This document shows, in pieces, positions 5,225 through 6,692 of a stretch of DNA of 6,692 nucleotides. This DNA is from a bacterium (GTDB lineage Bacteria > Actinomycetota > Acidimicrobiia > Acidimicrobiales > Bin134). The notes beneath the pieces are model-generated. The model was given only the letters and a program-made list of their open reading frames with translations. It ran no database searches and was not told where the DNA came from. The DNA lies in the NCBI GenBank assembly GCA_028820035.1, contig JAPPKI010000420.1, positions 1-6,692 on the forward strand, in the 5' to 3' direction. The position numbers were made by a program, and so were the translations under genes. Numbering within the stretch: the first letter of the stretch is position 1; each line of letters begins with the position of its first letter.

Positions 5225-6692
5225 CGGCGACCGGCAGTTGCCGCTCTTGGAATCTCAGAGGTCGATGTTCAGAGCCGACTCTCAAGGCGAGTACGGAGAA
5301 GTGTTCACTCGGCGGTGGGTCGTAGACCTGATGCTTGACCTTGTTGGCTATACGCCTGAGGCCGATTTGGGAGGAAAAGTGATCCTGGAGCCATCGTGCG
5401 GTTGTGGGGCGTTTCTTCTTCCAATTGTCGAGAGGCTTGCAGAGTCATGTGCTTCTCATGGTCGTCGGTTATCTGAGTTAGAGAGCGCCATCGCTGGATT
5501 CGATCTGCTTGAACACAATGCCGAGATCGCCCGCAAGGCAGTGGTGGCCAAACTGGTCGATTTGGGTGAGACCCTTGAGGACGCAGAGCGCCTTGCCCAG
5601 CGATGGGTCACAACGAGTGATTTCCTGCTGAGCGAAGAGCCGGTACACCCTGCTGATTTTGTAGTAGGGAATCCGCCGTATGTCCGTCTTGAGGACGTCC
5701 CCAGGGAAGTCAGCGATGCTTATCGGTCAATGTGGCCAACCATGCGTGGTCGAGCAGATATCTACATTGGGTTCTTTGAGAAGGGCTTGTCATTGCTTGG
5801 TCCAGAGGGGCGGCTGGCCTACATCTGCGCTGATCGGTGGATGCGGAATCAGTACGGTGCGCATCTCCGTAGATTGGTGTCGAGCCGGTATGCCGTGGAC
5901 TCGGTCCTTGTTATGCATGACGTCGACGCGTTCGAAGAAGAGGTGTCGGCATACCCGGCGATAACCATCCTTCGCAATGGTCTCCAGGGTCCTGTGCGAG
6001 TGGTGGATGCCAACGATTCCTTCGATCAGGGTGAGGCCTCTCTGATGCTCGACTGGCTACGCAATCCACGGCAGGCATTGTCAGCCTCACGGGGCTTTGA
6101 GGCGGGGGAGTTGACAAGCTGGTTCAAGGGCCCAGATTTGTGGCCGGCAGGATCTCCGCAGACGCTTGAGCTGCTAGCTGATCTCGAAAACCGTTTCTCC
6201 CCACTTGAAGACATTCGGACGGGGACACGGGTTGGAATCGGTGTTGCTACGGGATGTGACGAGGTCTATATCCGGGCTGAGGCAAAGGGGGTAGAGCCCG
6301 ATCGTCTACTCCCGCTCCTGACAGCAGGAGATATTGCAACTGGTCGTCCTGAATGGTCGGGCAAGTGCCTGATCAACCCCTGGGATGAGGATGGGCTTGT
6401 GGACCTCCATGACTATCCAGGACTGGCAGATCACTATGGACGACACAGCAAGATGCTTCGTTCTCGCCACGTCGCCCGAAAGCAGCCGAAAGCTTGGTAT
6501 CGGACCATCGACCGGATTGACCCTGAGCTCATTGATCGGCCCAAGCTGCTGCTTCCGGACATCAAGGCACTTTCCCATCCCGTCTTGGACACTGGTGGCT
6601 TCTACCCTCACCACAACCTCTACTACGTGGTTTCCGACTCATGGGACCTTGAGGTGCTGGGCGGGCTCCTTCTGTCGGACATAGCCAACCTG
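5211..6692 (+). CDS. N6-adenine DNA methyltransferase, Eco57I-like (3' end outside window)
   Basis: The first 494 residues of a DNA adenine methyltransferase that transfers a methyl group from S-adenosylmethionine to adenine in a specific DNA sequence. An N-terminal GEVFTRRWVVDLML stretch leads into motif I (ILEPSCGCGAFL, around residues 57-69), the SAM-binding loop, and motif IV NPPY (154-157), the catalytic tetrad. The later part (RTGTRVGIGVATGCDEVYI, then LLPLLTAGDI, KAWYRTIDRI and PHHNLYYVVS) matches the TaqI/Eco57I-like target-recognition region. No nuclease motif is visible in this part; such enzymes usually have a separate restriction partner, which may lie to the right. Start choices are ATG 5211, GTG 5220 and ATG 5265; AGAGG sits 3 nt before 5265, but conserved-looking residues (LLESQRSMFRADSQGEYGE) favour an earlier start. 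GC is lower than in its neighbours, suggesting horizontal transfer. PglX of BREX is unlikely given the different layout. Confidence 0.9.
   Translation, partial: MCGVSGDRQLPLLESQRSMFRADSQGEYGEVFTRRWVVDLMLDLVGYTPEADLGGKVILEPSCGCGAFLLPIVERLAESCASHGRRLSELESAIAGFDLLEHNAEIARKAVVAKLVDLGETLEDAERLAQRWVTTSDFLLSEEPVHPADFVVGNPPYVRLEDVPREVSDAYRSMWPTMRGRADIYIGFFEKGLSLLGPEGRLAYICADRWMRNQYGAHLRRLVSSRYAVDSVLVMHDVDAFEEEVSAYPAITILRNGLQGPVRVVDANDSFDQGEASLMLDWLRNPRQALSASRGFEAGELTSWFKGPDLWPAGSPQTLELLADLENRFSPLEDIRTGTRVGIGVATGCDEVYIRAEAKGVEPDRLLPLLTAGDIATGRPEWSGKCLINPWDEDGLVDLHDYPGLADHYGRHSKMLRSRHVARKQPKAWYRTIDRIDPELIDRPKLLLPDIKALSHPVLDTGGFYPHHNLYYVVSDSWDLEVLGGLLLSDIANL

Noticed and set aside
1..6692. CRISPR arrays, tRNA or rRNA genes, insertion sequences
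   Set aside because: No spaced short repeats, cloverleaf, rRNA-like stretch, transposase or terminal inverted repeats were seen.

Overview
The window reads as GC-rich bacterial DNA (samples of about 65-70% GC over the metabolic genes, 50-55% over the last gene). The gene types (a fused CaiB/BaiF CoA-transferase, HSL-type esterases, an actinobacterial-style MazEF pair whose promoter looks leaderless, and an Eco57I-like DNA methyltransferase) fit an actinobacterium, perhaps an environmental Acidimicrobiia. That assignment rests on gene resemblance and composition, not on a marker gene.

Layout. Positions 19-2370 on the minus strand hold a two-domain family III CoA-transferase. A 159-bp divergent spacer follows; it carries two perfect palindromes that share the core GGGTACCC. 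On the plus strand come esterase 1 (2530-3459), a mazE-mazF pair (3515-4101) and esterase 2 (4154-5083). The two esterases are both 309 residues, align without a gap and are about 79% identical by hand count (244/309), so they are a tandem duplication with a toxin-antitoxin cassette between the copies. Positions 5084-5210 contain what may be the decayed tail of a minus-strand gene. From 5211 to the right edge runs a lower-GC N6-adenine DNA methyltransferase that continues outside the window.

How the parts may work together. The esterases and the CoA-transferase could form one catabolic unit: ester hydrolysis releases an acid, and the CoA-transferase activates it. The shared divergent spacer with paired palindromes makes co-regulation plausible; the substrate cannot be read from the sequence. 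The N-terminal 50 residues of the esterases have diverged far more than the rest, which suggests different substrate preference. MazEF and the methyltransferase are a toxin-antitoxin module and a probable restriction-modification module, so the right half looks like an accessory region grafted onto a metabolic locus.

I found no wholly new system. The most unusual points are the MazEF cassette inside a tandem gene duplication, the paired palindromes in the divergent spacer, the operator-like direct repeat over the mazE promoter, and the CoA-transferase whose N-terminal half has Glu where the catalytic Asp belongs.
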